Counted from the first letter of the stretch, positions 41,613-51,257 are shown. The stretch: DNA of 64,000 nucleotides from JAEUPI01 sp046348365 (GCA_046348365.1 JAXMEL010000002.1:248001-312000), one strand, 5' to 3'. Numbers and translations are program-made. The notes: generated from the letters alone by a model not told the origin.

Positions 41613-44519
41613 ATGCCGCACGCTCCCCTCCACGACCCGCTGGCCGATCCGCATGCGCGCTCGTCGCAGGAGATGCGCAAGACGACCTGCTACATGTGCG
41701 CCTGCCGCTGCGGCATCCGCGTGCATCTGCGCGACGGCGTGGTGCGCTACATCGACGGCAACCCCGACCATCCGCTGAACCAGGGCGTGATCTGCGCCAA
41801 GGGCAGCTCGGGCATCATGAAGCAGTACTCGCCCGCGCGCCTGCTCAAGCCGCTCAAGCGCAAGGCCGGCGCCGAGCGCGGTGCCGGCGAGTTCGAGGAG
41901 ATCGAGTGGGAGGAGGCCTTCGCCACCCTCACCGAGCGGCTGGCGCGCATCCGCGGCAGCGACCCGAAGAAGTTCGCCCTCTTCACCGGGCGCGACCAGA
42001 TGCAGGCGCTCACGGGCCTGTTCGCGCGCCAGTTCGGCACGCCCAACTACGCGGCGCACGGCGGCTTCTGCTCGGTCAACATGGCCGCCGGCATGATCTA
42101 CACGATCGGCGGCTCGTTCTGGGAGTTCGGCGGCCCCGATCTCGATCGCGCCAAGCTGTTCGTGATGATCGGCACCGCCGAGGACCATCACAGCAACCCG
42201 CTGAAGATCGCGCTGGCCAAGTTCAAGCGCGACGGCGGGCGCTTCGTGTCGATCAACCCGGTGCGCAGCGGCTATTCGGCGATCGCCGACGAATGGGTAC
42301 CGATCCGCCCCGGCACCGACGGCGCCTTGCTGCTCGCGCTGATCCACGAGATCCTGCGCCTGGGCCTGTACGACCGCGATTTCGTCGTGCAGTACACCAA
42401 CGGCGGCGAGCTGGTGAACCTCGACGCCGCGCACGACGAGTTCGGCATGTTCGTGCGCACCGAGGTGCCGCAGGAGGAAGCCTGCTACGACCCGCAGAAC
42501 AAGCTGTGGTGGGACCGGCACAGCGACAAGCCGGTGCTGTCGCACGCCAGCGGCGCCGACCCGTACCTGCTGGGCGAGTTCAAGCTCGCCGACGGCACGC
42601 CGGTGAAGCCGGCGCTGCAGCTGCTGCAGGACCGCGTCGAGGCCTACACGCCCGAGTGGGCGGCGCAGATCACCGGCATCACCGCCGAGACGATCCGGCG
42701 CCTGGCGCACGAGATGGGCATCACCGCGCGCGACCAGCGCATCGAGCTGCCGATCGCCTGGACCGATGCCTGGGGCCACGAGCACGACACCGTGACCGGC
42801 AACCCGGTGGCCTTCCACGCCATGCGCGGCCTGGCCGCGCACAGCAACGGCTTCCAGACCATCCGCGCGCTGGGCATCCTGATGTCGCTGCTCGGCACCA
42901 TCGACCGCCCCGGGGGCTTTCGCCACAAGCCGCCGTTCCCGCGCCCGATCCCGCCGTGCGCGCGCACGCCCAACGACCCGCGCGCGGTGCAGCCCAACCG
43001 CCCGCTCGACGGCATGGCGCTCGGCTGGCCGAGCGACCCCGACGACCTGTTCGTCAACGACGACGGCTCGCCGGTGCGCATCGACAAGGCGTTCTCGTGG
43101 GAGTACCCGCTGTCGGTGCATGGGCTGATGCACAACGTGGTCACCAACGCCTGGCGCGGCGACCCGTACCGCATCGACACGCTGCTGATCTTCATGGCCA
43201 ACATGTCGTGGAACTCCACGATGAACACGGCCGAGGTCAGGAAGATGCTCAACGACCGCGACGAGAACGGCGACTACAAGATCCCGTTCCTCGTCGTCGC
43301 CGACGCGTTCCAGTCGGAGATGACGGCGTTTGCCGATCTGATCCTGCCCGACACAACCTACCTCGAGCGGCACGACGTGATGTCGATGCTCGACCGGCCG
43401 ATCAGCGAATTCAGCGGTCCGGTCGATGCGGTGCGCATCCCGGTGCTGCCGCCGAGCGGCCAGTGCAAGCCGTTCCAGGAGGTGCTGATCGAACTCGGCA
43501 CGCGGCTGAAGCTGCCGGCCTTCGTAACGCCGCAGGGCCAGCGCAAGTACCGCGACTACCCGGACTTCATCGTCAACTGGGAGACCGAGCCCGGCAGCGG
43601 CATCGGATTCCTCGCCGGCTGGCGCGGCAAGGGCGGCGAGAAGTTCCTCGTCGGCGAACCCAACCCGCGGCAGTGGGAGATGTACGAGCAGCACGACTGC
43701 GTGTTCCACCACGAGCTGCCGCGCAGCTACCAGTACATGCGCAACTGGAACCAGGGCTACCTGGAGTGGAGCCGCGCCCAGCGCGTCACGCGCTATGCCG
43801 AGCCGATCCTGATCCACCTGTACTCCGAGGTGCTGCAGCGCTTTCGCAGCGCGGCGCAGGGCAAGGGGATCACGCGCAAGCCGCCGGCGCACCTGGCCAA
43901 GCGCATCGAGACCTACTTCGATCCGCTGCCGTTCTTCTACGAGCCGCTGGAATCGCACATCACCGACAAGCACCGCTACCCGCTGGCCGCGGTGACGCAG
44001 CGGCCGATGGCGATGTACCACTCGTGGGATTCGCAGAACGCCTGGCTGCGCCAGATCCACGGCAGCAACGTGCTGCACATCAACACGCAGACCGCGCGCG
44101 CGGCCGGCATCGCCGACGGCGACTGGGTCTGGGTCGAGTCGCAATGGGGCCGTGTGCGCTGCCGCGCCGCGCATTCGCAGGCCGTCGAGCCGGGCACGGT
44201 GTGGACGTGGAACGCCATCGGCAAGGCCGCCGGCGCCTGGGGCCTCGCGGCCGACGCCGACGAATCGCGCGAAGGCTTCCTGCTCAACCACCTGATCAGC
44301 GAGGAGCTGCCGGTGCGCGGCAGCGACGCACGCGTCTCCAACTCCGACCCCATCACCGGCCAGGCCGCCTGGTACGACGTGCGCGTGCGCGTCGTCAAGG
44401 CCGATGCCGGCGAGGCGGCCGAGACGGCGCCGCAGTTCGCGCCGCTGCGCCGCTATCCGGGCATGGCCGAGCCGCCGCGCGAGCTGGCCGGCACTGGCCG
44501 CGCGAAGGAGCCGCGGTGA
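41613..44519 (+). CDS. soeA: SoeA, cytoplasmic sulfite-oxidising molybdoenzyme
   Basis: 968-residue molybdopterin oxidoreductase. An N-terminal [4Fe-4S] motif (CYMCACRCGIRVH ... GVICAKGSSG) and long MopB and dinucleotide-binding domains follow. There is no Tat signal, so it stays in the cytoplasm, which separates SoeA from phsA/psrA-type polysulfide or thiosulfate reductases. It oxidises sulfite directly to sulfate. ATG 41613 is used; GTG 41589 is a weaker upstream option. Overlaps soeB by four bases. Confidence 0.88.
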   Translation: MPHAPLHDPLADPHARSSQEMRKTTCYMCACRCGIRVHLRDGVVRYIDGNPDHPLNQGVICAKGSSGIMKQYSPARLLKPLKRKAGAERGAGEFEEIEWEEAFATLTERLARIRGSDPKKFALFTGRDQMQALTGLFARQFGTPNYAAHGGFCSVNMAAGMIYTIGGSFWEFGGPDLDRAKLFVMIGTAEDHHSNPLKIALAKFKRDGGRFVSINPVRSGYSAIADEWVPIRPGTDGALLLALIHEILRLGLYDRDFVVQYTNGGELVNLDAAHDEFGMFVRTEVPQEEACYDPQNKLWWDRHSDKPVLSHASGADPYLLGEFKLADGTPVKPALQLLQDRVEAYTPEWAAQITGITAETIRRLAHEMGITARDQRIELPIAWTDAWGHEHDTVTGNPVAFHAMRGLAAHSNGFQTIRALGILMSLLGTIDRPGGFRHKPPFPRPIPPCARTPNDPRAVQPNRPLDGMALGWPSDPDDLFVNDDGSPVRIDKAFSWEYPLSVHGLMHNVVTNAWRGDPYRIDTLLIFMANMSWNSTMNTAEVRKMLNDRDENGDYKIPFLVVADAFQSEMTAFADLILPDTTYLERHDVMSMLDRPISEFSGPVDAVRIPVLPPSGQCKPFQEVLIELGTRLKLPAFVTPQGQRKYRDYPDFIVNWETEPGSGIGFLAGWRGKGGEKFLVGEPNPRQWEMYEQHDCVFHHELPRSYQYMRNWNQGYLEWSRAQRVTRYAEPILIHLYSEVLQRFRSAAQGKGITRKPPAHLAKRIETYFDPLPFFYEPLESHITDKHRYPLAAVTQRPMAMYHSWDSQNAWLRQIHGSNVLHINTQTARAAGIADGDWVWVESQWGRVRCRAAHSQAVEPGTVWTWNAIGKAAGAWGLAADADESREGFLLNHLISEELPVRGSDARVSNSDPITGQAAWYDVRVRVVKADAGEAAETAPQFAPLRRYPGMAEPPRELAGTGRAKEPR

Positions 44520-45250
44520 GCACGAAGCAGCTCGCGCTGGTGATCGACCTCAACGTCTGCGTCGGCTGCCATGCCTGCGTCACCAGCTGCAAGGAATGGA
44601 ACACCGGCGGCGCGGCCGGGCCGATGAGCGACCAGAACCCGTACGGCGCCGACCCGAGCGGCACCTTCTTCAACCGCGTGCAGACCTTCGAGGTCGGCGA
44701 GTATCCGCACACCGAGACGGTGCACTTCCCCAAGAGCTGCCTGCACTGCGAGGACCCGCCGTGCGTGCCGGTGTGCCCCACCGGCGCCTCCTACAAGCGC
44801 GAGCAAGACGGCATCGTGCTGGTCGACTACGACAAGTGCATCGGCTGCAAGTACTGCAGCTGGGCCTGCCCCTACGGCGCGCGCGAGCTCGACGAGCACC
44901 AGCGCGTGATGAAGAAGTGCACGCTGTGCGTCGACCGCATCTACGACCTCTCGCTGCCCGAGGCCGACCGCAAGCCGAGCTGCGTGAAGGCCTGCCCGAC
45001 CTCGGCGCGCATCTTCGGCGACATCCACGACCCGCACTCCGAGGCCTCGCGCGCGATCCGCGAGAACGGCGGCTACGCGCTGATGCCCGAGTGGGGCACG
45101 CTGCCGGCCAACCACTACCTGCCGCGGCGCAAGACGCGGCTGCGCATCCATGCCGACGAGCTGGTGCGCGCCGCCAACCCGCTCACCGTCGAGGGCCATC
45201 TGCCGCGGCCGGCCTCCGACGCGGCGACCCTCGACGACGCGACATGGTGA
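44516..45250 (+). CDS. soeB: SoeB, iron-sulfur subunit
   Basis: 244 residues from a GTG inside the soeA stop (GTGA). Four cysteine clusters for [4Fe-4S] centres: CVGCHACVTSCKEW, CLHCEDPPCVPVCP, CIGCKYCSWACP and CTLCVDRI with CVKACP. No signal peptide, matching the cytoplasmic SoeA. It passes electrons from SoeA to SoeC. Confidence 0.9.
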   Translation: MSTKQLALVIDLNVCVGCHACVTSCKEWNTGGAAGPMSDQNPYGADPSGTFFNRVQTFEVGEYPHTETVHFPKSCLHCEDPPCVPVCPTGASYKREQDGIVLVDYDKCIGCKYCSWACPYGARELDEHQRVMKKCTLCVDRIYDLSLPEADRKPSCVKACPTSARIFGDIHDPHSEASRAIRENGGYALMPEWGTLPANHYLPRRKTRLRIHADELVRAANPLTVEGHLPRPASDAATLDDATW

Positions 45251-45260
45251 GCCCCACGCC

Positions 45261-46241
45261 ATGCGCCCCGCCTGGTCCGTGATCCTGCTCACCACGCTCA
45301 TCGGCGCCGGCCAGGGCCTGTTCCTCGCGCTGTTCACGGTGCAGAGCTATGCGCTCGTCGCGCTGCTGCCGGCAGCGGCCGGGCGCGGGCTGTTCGTGCC
45401 GGGCAGCATCGTCGCCTTCGCGCTGCTCGCCGCCGGGCTGGTGGCGAGCTTCTTCCATCTCGGGCGGCCCGAGCGCGCCTGGCGCAGCGCTGCGCAGTGG
45501 CGCACGTCGTGGCTGTCGCGCGAGGTCATCGTGCTGCCGGCGTTCATGGCGGTGCTGGCGCTGTACGCTCTCCTGCATGCCGCGCCCTGGTCGCCAACGC
45601 TGTGGACCACGGCGCAAGGCCTCAGCGTCGACCTCGCGCTCGCGGTCGGCGCCGCCGGCAGCGTGCTGGCGTTCGCGCTGTTCGTGTGCACCGGCATGGT
45701 CTATGCCTGCATGCGCTTCCTGGCCGAGTGGCATTCGCCGCTCACGCCGCTGAACTACACGCTGCAAGGCGGTGCCTCGGGCTTCACGCTGGCGGCCGCG
45801 ATCGCCGCGCAGGTCGAGCCGGCGAGCGTGCCGTTCCTGGCCGGCTGGGCGATGGTGCTCACCGCGCTGGCCGCGGCCGGCCGCATCGCGTCGCTGGTGC
45901 GCAATGCGCGCCTCGTGCCGCGCTCGACGCTGCAGTCGGCCATCGGCGTCAAGCATCCGCAGGTGGTGCAGCGCTCGATGGGCTTCACCGGCGGCGCGTT
46001 CAACCTGCGCGAGTTCTTCCACGGCGCGCAGCCGCGCACGCTGCGTGCACTCCCGCCGGCGTTCATCGCGCTGGCCTTCGTGGTGCCGCTCGGCCTGCTG
46101 GCGGCAGGCCGCAGCGGCACGGCACCGGCGACGCTGGCGCTGGCATTCGCAACCCAATACGCGGGCCTGCTCGCCGAGCGCTGGTTCTTCTTCGCGCAGG
46201 CCCGCCACCCGCAGAACCTCTACTATCAGGCCACCGTCTGA
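45261..46241 (+). CDS. soeC: SoeC, DmsC/NrfD-like membrane anchor
   Basis: 326-residue membrane protein with about eight hydrophobic helices (for example VILLTTLIGAGQGLFLALF, IVAFALLAAGLVASFFHLG) of the DmsC type. It anchors SoeAB and reduces quinone. Ten bases after soeB; its stop abuts the exporter gene directly. Confidence 0.88.
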   Translation: MRPAWSVILLTTLIGAGQGLFLALFTVQSYALVALLPAAAGRGLFVPGSIVAFALLAAGLVASFFHLGRPERAWRSAAQWRTSWLSREVIVLPAFMAVLALYALLHAAPWSPTLWTTAQGLSVDLALAVGAAGSVLAFALFVCTGMVYACMRFLAEWHSPLTPLNYTLQGGASGFTLAAAIAAQVEPASVPFLAGWAMVLTALAAAGRIASLVRNARLVPRSTLQSAIGVKHPQVVQRSMGFTGGAFNLREFFHGAQPRTLRALPPAFIALAFVVPLGLLAAGRSGTAPATLALAFATQYAGLLAERWFFFAQARHPQNLYYQATV

Positions 46242-47213
46242 ATGAGCCCGCTGCTCACCCCGCCGTTCGCGCGCCTCGCCGATCCGAGACCTTGGCGCTA
46301 CGCCGCGGCCGGCGCTGCGCTGCTGGCCATCGCGCCGGCCTGGGCCGCCAGCGGCACGTCGGCCGACATGCCGTGGTGGATCTGGCCGATGGCGCTGTTC
46401 GCGACCTGCTTCCTGATGGGCATCGTGGCGGTGCCGGCGGGCATCGGCGGCGGCACGCTGTTCGTGCCGATCGTCGGCGGCTTCTTTCCGTTCCATCTCG
46501 ATTTCGTGCGCGGTGCCGGGCTGCTGGTGGCGCTGGCCAGCGCGCTGTCGGCGGGGCCGCTGCTGCTGCGCGGCGGGCTGGGCAGCCTGCGTCTGGCGCT
46601 GCCGCTGGCGCTGATGGCCTCGGCCTCGTCGATCGCCGGCGCGATGCTGGGCCTGGCGATGCCGGCGCACGTGGTGCAAATCCTGCTCGGCGCGCTGGTG
46701 CTGGGCATCGTGGTGCTGATGTTCGTGTCGAAGAAGTCCGAATACCCGCAGGTCGATCGGCCCGACGCGCTCGGCCAGGCGCTGGCGCTGCACGGCTTCT
46801 TCGTCGACGGCGCCTCGGGGCGCACGGTGCAGTGGCAGGTGCATCGCACGGTGCCGGGGCTGGTGCTGTTCCTCGGCATCGGCGTGCTGGCCGGCATGTT
46901 CGGCATCGGCGCCGGCTGGGCCAACGTGCCGGTGCTCAACCTGCTGCTGGGCACGCCGCTGAAGGTCGCGGCCGGCACCTCGGGCGTGGTGCTGTCGCTG
47001 GTCGATTCGGCGGCGGCGTGGGTCTACATCAACAAGGGCGCCGTGCTGCCGATGATCGCCGTGCCGTCGGTCGTCGGCATGATGCTGGGCGCGCGCATCG
47101 GCGCCCGGCTGCTGCACGTGCTGCGCGGCGCCGTCGTGCGGCGCATGGTGATCGCGGTGCTGCTGTTCGCCGGCGCGCGCGCGCTCGGCAAGGGGCTGGG
47201 GGTCTGGCCATGA
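46242..47213 (+). CDS. TauE/SafE-family exporter
   Basis: 323 residues, about eight or nine helices with the duplicated family motif: GIGGGTLFVPIVGGFF in the first half and GIGAGWANVPVLNLLLG in the second. Family members export sulfite or organosulfonates. Its start abuts the soeC stop, which strongly suggests it exports sulfite that SoeABC does not oxidise. A cytoplasmic insert (about 165-200) follows the fourth helix. Confidence 0.85.
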   Translation: MSPLLTPPFARLADPRPWRYAAAGAALLAIAPAWAASGTSADMPWWIWPMALFATCFLMGIVAVPAGIGGGTLFVPIVGGFFPFHLDFVRGAGLLVALASALSAGPLLLRGGLGSLRLALPLALMASASSIAGAMLGLAMPAHVVQILLGALVLGIVVLMFVSKKSEYPQVDRPDALGQALALHGFFVDGASGRTVQWQVHRTVPGLVLFLGIGVLAGMFGIGAGWANVPVLNLLLGTPLKVAAGTSGVVLSLVDSAAAWVYINKGAVLPMIAVPSVVGMMLGARIGARLLHVLRGAVVRRMVIAVLLFAGARALGKGLGVWP

Positions 47214-47629
47214 ACGACGCCGCGCCGAAGCAGCAGCCGCTCGAGCAGCTGCGCTACGCGACGCTGCTCGAGCGCGGCACGCGCCTCGGGCTGGCGGTGC
47301 TGGTGCTGAGCTTCGCCGCCTACGCATCCGGCCTGTTGCAGCCCTTCGTGCCGCTGGATCGCCTGCCCGAGCTGTGGGGCCTGCCGGTGGGCCAGTACCT
47401 GCAGCAGACGCACACGCCCACCGGCTGGGGCTGGATCGCGCTGGTGACGCACGGCGACATCGCGGGCCTGAGCGGCATCGTGATCCTCACCGGCTGCTCG
47501 GTGGCGTGCCTGCTCGCGCTGGTGCCGCTGTACCTGCGCCGCGGCGACAAGGCCTTCGCGCTGCTGTGCGTGGTCGAGGTGGCGGTGATCGTGCTGGCCG
47601 CCTCGGGCGTGCTGGCCGGAGGACATTGA
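47210..47629 (+). CDS. Small integral membrane protein, function unknown
   Basis: 139 residues with three hydrophobic segments (GLAVLVLSFAAYASGLL, IVILTGCSVACLLALVPL, VVEVAVIVLAASGVLAGG) and a periplasmic loop rich in Pro/Gly. Overlaps the exporter gene by four bases, so it may be an accessory subunit of it, similar in idea to DUF1634 proteins beside TauE/SafE, though I do not see clear identity. Confidence 0.6.
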   Translation: MNDAAPKQQPLEQLRYATLLERGTRLGLAVLVLSFAAYASGLLQPFVPLDRLPELWGLPVGQYLQQTHTPTGWGWIALVTHGDIAGLSGIVILTGCSVACLLALVPLYLRRGDKAFALLCVVEVAVIVLAASGVLAGGH

Positions 47630-47631
47630 CC

Positions 47632-48471
47632 ATGACCTCGCCGTTCGCGCGCCTGCTGCTGGCCACCGAGCACACCGAGCACGACCGCGGCGCCGAGGCG
47701 CTGGCCTTCGCGCTGGCGCGCCGCTGCGCGCTGCCGCTGGCCGGCGTGATGCCGCTGGTGAGCAACGCCGAATTCGAGGCGGTGGCGCCGCAGATCGCGG
47801 CCCGGGACGACAGCGCCGCGGCGGCGAAGCGCAGCAACCTGGAAGACGCAGCGCGCGCCCAGGGCGTGGCGCTGGCGATGAAGCTGCGCCACGGGCCCGA
47901 GCTGTACGCCGAGATCGTCGCCGAGGCGCGCGAGTGCGCGGCCGACCTGATCATCATCCGGCCACGCGGCCGGCGCGGCCTGCTGGCCAATTTGCTGGTC
48001 GGCGAGATGGTGCACAAGGTCGTCGCCCATGCACCGTGCAGCGTGCTGACGGTACCGAGCGCGGCGTCGATGTGGAGCCGGCGCGTGCTCGTCGGCGTCG
48101 ACCCGGCGGCGCCCGACGCCGGCAGCCTGCAGCGCGCCTGCGCGATCGCCGCCGAATGCGCCGTGCCGCTGCAGCTGGTCGGCGTGGCGCCCGATGCCGG
48201 CGCGCGCACCGCGGCCGAGCGCGCGCTGGCCACGGCGCTGCAGCAGGCGCGCGCGATGCACACCGACGTCGAGGCCAGCGTGCGCGTCGGCCGCGCACAC
48301 CATGAGCTGCTGGCCGCGGCGCGTGAATGCGGCGCCGACCTGATGGTCGTCGCACGCCACGGCGGCGACAGCCTGAGCCACGCCTGGATCGGCGGCACGG
48401 CGCAGAAGGTGATCGGCCTGGCCGAGTGCCCGGTGCTGGTGTGCGTTCCCGCGGCGAGGCCCGCGCCATGA
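47632..48471 (+). CDS. Tandem universal stress protein
   Basis: 279 residues made of two UspA domains; the first begins RLLLATEHTEHDRGAE and ends with GEMVHKVVAHAPCSVLTVP, the second begins RVLVGVDPAAPDAGS and ends GGTAQKVIGLAECPVLVCVP. The ATP-binding G-2X-G-9X-G pattern is present but imperfect. It overlaps the next gene by four bases. A general stress or nucleotide-sensing role; no sulfur-specific function known. Confidence 0.85.
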   Translation: MTSPFARLLLATEHTEHDRGAEALAFALARRCALPLAGVMPLVSNAEFEAVAPQIAARDDSAAAAKRSNLEDAARAQGVALAMKLRHGPELYAEIVAEARECAADLIIIRPRGRRGLLANLLVGEMVHKVVAHAPCSVLTVPSAASMWSRRVLVGVDPAAPDAGSLQRACAIAAECAVPLQLVGVAPDAGARTAAERALATALQQARAMHTDVEASVRVGRAHHELLAAARECGADLMVVARHGGDSLSHAWIGGTAQKVIGLAECPVLVCVPAARPAP

Positions 48472-49097
48472 GCGACGCGCTGAACTACCTGCTGAAGACG
48501 AGGCCCGATGCGATGGGCCACTACTTCCGCTTCCTCAAGGAGGCCGGCAGCCGGCTCGACCCCAAGACCCGCGCGCTGATCTCGGTGATCACCAAGGTCC
48601 ACGCGCAGACCGAGCGCGGACTGCGCCAGTACGTCAAGCGCGCGCTGGCCGAGGGCTGCAGCGCAGCCGAGGTGATCGACGCGCTGCTGATGGCGTTCCC
48701 GGCGCTCGGCCTGGCGAAGATCGTGTGGGCCGTCGACGTGATCATCGCGATGGCGCTGCCGGAGTTCGCGCCCGAGGCCGTCGGCGGCGAGTCGCGCTGG
48801 CACGACGTGATGCCCGTCAGCGCACTCGCGCCGGGCCACACGCAGCGCGTCGCCTGCGACGGCCGCGGCCTGTTCGTGCACCGCGACGACGCCGACAGCT
48901 GGCGCGTGTTCGACAGCCGCTGCCCGCACCAGAGCACCGACATCGGCGAGCTGGCGCTCGCCGGCCACACGCTCACCTGCCCCAAGCACGGCTGGACCTT
49001 CGACGTGCGCACGGGCCGATGCATCGCGCAGGGCGACAAGCCCCTGCATGCGTTCGACAGCCGCGTCGTCGACGGCCGGCTGCAGGCGCGCTGGTAG
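48468..49097 (+). CDS. Fusion of an AhpD-like (CMD) domain and a Rieske [2Fe-2S] domain
   Basis: 209 residues. Residues 1-100 form a carboxymuconolactone decarboxylase/AhpD-like helical domain (KTRALISVITKVHAQTERGLR) without the CXXC redox pair of AhpD. Residues 105-209 form a Rieske domain with ligands in CPHQSTD and CPKHGW. No signal peptide. The fusion suggests an electron-transfer protein with a docking or oligomerisation module. It is the last gene of the soe run; partner unknown. Confidence 0.8.
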   Translation: MSDALNYLLKTRPDAMGHYFRFLKEAGSRLDPKTRALISVITKVHAQTERGLRQYVKRALAEGCSAAEVIDALLMAFPALGLAKIVWAVDVIIAMALPEFAPEAVGGESRWHDVMPVSALAPGHTQRVACDGRGLFVHRDDADSWRVFDSRCPHQSTDIGELALAGHTLTCPKHGWTFDVRTGRCIAQGDKPLHAFDSRVVDGRLQARW

Positions 49098-49148
49098 GGG
49101 GGCAGCGCGCCGGTACACCTTCTTCCACCCCAGCAAGAGGAGCCCACC

Positions 49149-50438
49149 ATGACCCCATTCCCGAAACTGCGCCTCAGCGCCATCGCCGCGGCGTGCGCCA
49201 TCGCGGCCCCGGCTGCCTTCGCCACCAACGGCTACTTCCCGCACGGCTACGGCATGAAGGCCAAGGGCATGGGCGGCGCATCGGTCGCGCTGGCCGAAGA
49301 CAGCATGGTCGGCGCGAACAATCCCGCCGCGATGGTCTGGAGCGGTGCGCGCATGGATGTCGGGCTCGACATCTTCATGCCCAAGCGCAACGCCGAGCGC
49401 AGCGGCGCCGCCGTGCCGTCGCTGAACGGCAAGGTCGAGAGCGACAAGACCAGCTTCGCGATCCCCGAGTTCGGCTACGTGCAGCCGCTCGGCAGCACCA
49501 TGGCCGCCGGCGTCACCCTCTACGGCAACGGCGGCATGAACACCACCTATCCGCAGGGCAACTTCAACTGCGGCGGCGGCGCGGCCAACATGCTGTGCGG
49601 CAGCGGCACGCTGGGCGTCGACCTGTCGCAGCTGATCGTCGCGCCGACGGTGTCGGTCAAGCTCGCCGAGCGGCATGCCTTCGGCGTCGCGCTGCTGCTG
49701 GGCTACCAGCGCTTCAAGATCACCGGCGCGCAGGCGTTCGCCGGCATGAGCAGCTCGCCGGCCGACGTGAGCAACAACGGCTACGACAGCTCCACCGGCG
49801 TCGGCCTGCGCCTCGGCTACCAGGGCCGGCTGACCGACCAGATCAGCGTCGGCGCCGCCTACGCGCCGAAGATGAACATGGGCAAGCTCGACAAGTACCG
49901 CGGCCTGTTCGCCGGCAGCGGCGACTTCGACATCCCCGAGCACTACAACATCGGCGTCGCCTTCACGCCGATGCCGGCGCTGACGATCGCGTTCGACGCC
50001 GGCCGCATCAACTATTCCGGCGTGGGCGCGGTCGGCAACCCGAGCTCGAACCAGGCGCCGCTCGGCTCGGCAGGCGGCCCCGGCTTCGGCTGGAAGAACA
50101 TCGACGTCTACAAGCTCGGCGTGATCTGGCGCCTCAACGACGCGTGGACCGTGCGCGCCGGCTACAACCGCGGCGACAACCCGGTCACCGCCGGCGACGT
50201 GAGCTTCAACATCCTCGCCCCCGGCGTGATGAAGGACCACTACACCGCCGGCTTCACCTTCGGCTGGGACAAGAGCAACGAGATCACCGGCTACGCGATG
50301 GTGGCGCCGCGCCAGACGGTGACCGGGCCGTCGATGTTCAATTCGCCGGCGCTGATCCCGCCCGGCGGCCAGGGCGGCAACGAGACCATCGGCATGAAGC
50401 AGACGTCGTTCGGCGTCAGCTGGGCGCGCAAGTTCTGA
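49149..50438 (+). CDS. OmpP1/FadL-family outer-membrane transporter
   Basis: 429 residues, signal peptide (LSAIAAACAIAAPAAFA) and FadL-type N-terminus (TNGYFPHGYGMKAKGMGGAS) that plugs the barrel, ending with WARKF. FadL proteins import hydrophobic compounds. In a sulfur oxidiser it might take up or bind hydrophobic sulfur or organosulfur, but ordinary hydrocarbon or fatty acid uptake is equally possible. aagaggag ribosome binding site; own promoter not recognised in the 51-base gap. Confidence 0.88.
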   Translation: MTPFPKLRLSAIAAACAIAAPAAFATNGYFPHGYGMKAKGMGGASVALAEDSMVGANNPAAMVWSGARMDVGLDIFMPKRNAERSGAAVPSLNGKVESDKTSFAIPEFGYVQPLGSTMAAGVTLYGNGGMNTTYPQGNFNCGGGAANMLCGSGTLGVDLSQLIVAPTVSVKLAERHAFGVALLLGYQRFKITGAQAFAGMSSSPADVSNNGYDSSTGVGLRLGYQGRLTDQISVGAAYAPKMNMGKLDKYRGLFAGSGDFDIPEHYNIGVAFTPMPALTIAFDAGRINYSGVGAVGNPSSNQAPLGSAGGPGFGWKNIDVYKLGVIWRLNDAWTVRAGYNRGDNPVTAGDVSFNILAPGVMKDHYTAGFTFGWDKSNEITGYAMVAPRQTVTGPSMFNSPALIPPGGQGGNETIGMKQTSFGVSWARKF

Positions 50439-50497
50439 TTGCTCGTTCGCGCGGGCTCAGCCCTCGCGCGCGAGACGCGCTCGGTCCTTCGCCAGCC

Positions 50498-50526
50498 GCA
50501 GGCCCGTCCGCAGTGGACGGGCCTGC
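50498..50526. terminator. Bidirectional terminator hairpin between FadL and rhodanese genes
   Basis: Perfect 12-bp stem GCAGGCCCGTCC/GGACGGGCCTGC with a five-base loop, located between two converging genes. No T-run on either side. The 14-base sequence CGCGCGGGCTCAGC occurs on both sides of it (50448-50461 and 50526-50539). Confidence 0.7.
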
Positions 50527-50534
50527 GCGCGGGC

Positions 50535-50999
50535 TCAGCGCGGCCGGCGCTGATCGGGGCGCACGCGCGGGGCGAGCACGGCCTGCGCGGTGTCGCCGTC
50601 GACGACGCGCCCCGTGCCGTCGACCAGCGGCTGATCGAAGTCGTTCCAGCCGCGCACGCCGGTCTTCAGCGACACCACGTCGCGAAAGCCCAACTCCTGC
50701 ATCACGTCGGCGGCCAGCAGCGAGCGCTGGCCCGAGCGGCACATGACGACGATCGCGCGATCGCGAGCGCCCGCCAGCGCCGGCATCGTGTCGTCGTAGT
50801 CCCATTCGCACGCCGCTTCCAGCACGCCGCGCGACACGTTGAGCGCGCCGTCGATGTGGGCCTGCGCGAACTCGGCGCTCTCGCGCACGTCGAGCAGCAG
50901 CGGCGCGCCGGGCCGCGCCATGCGCTCGGCGAGATCCCACGGCATGATCTCGCGCACGCGTCGCGCCGCGTCGGCGAGCAGATCGGCGAAGGTCTTCAT
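50535..50999 (-). CDS. Rhodanese-domain protein
   Basis: 154 residues from ATG 50999 (MKTFADLLAD); an upstream ATG at 51065 is less likely. Rhodanese domain with LLLDVRESAEFAQAHIDGA and active loop CRSGQRSLLA. No signal peptide, cytoplasmic. Divergent from the NapC-fcc operon, with 258 bases between the starts. General sulfane-sulfur transfer. Confidence 0.85.
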   Translation of the reverse strand: MKTFADLLADAARRVREIMPWDLAERMARPGAPLLLDVRESAEFAQAHIDGALNVSRGVLEAACEWDYDDTMPALAGARDRAIVVMCRSGQRSLLAADVMQELGFRDVVSLKTGVRGWNDFDQPLVDGTGRVVDGDTAQAVLAPRVRPDQRRPR

Positions 51000-51257
51000 G
51001 CCGCGATTGTCGGCCGCCACAGCATCGGTGCGTGCTGTTTGCCCGCGATCAAACGCGAGCCGCACGGCCTCTCGACCGCATCGCGCATGCGCGCTGCAAT
51101 GCCGGCATGCGATCGCACGACGCTAAAGGTTTACACCTACCCCAATGGAGGAATTTCACGGCGCACACCCCTGCCCCAGAATCCGCGCCGTCAACGCACG
51201 TCGACCCGACACGCCCGAGCGACGCGATCACGGCGCGCCACGCGCGCAAACAGCACG

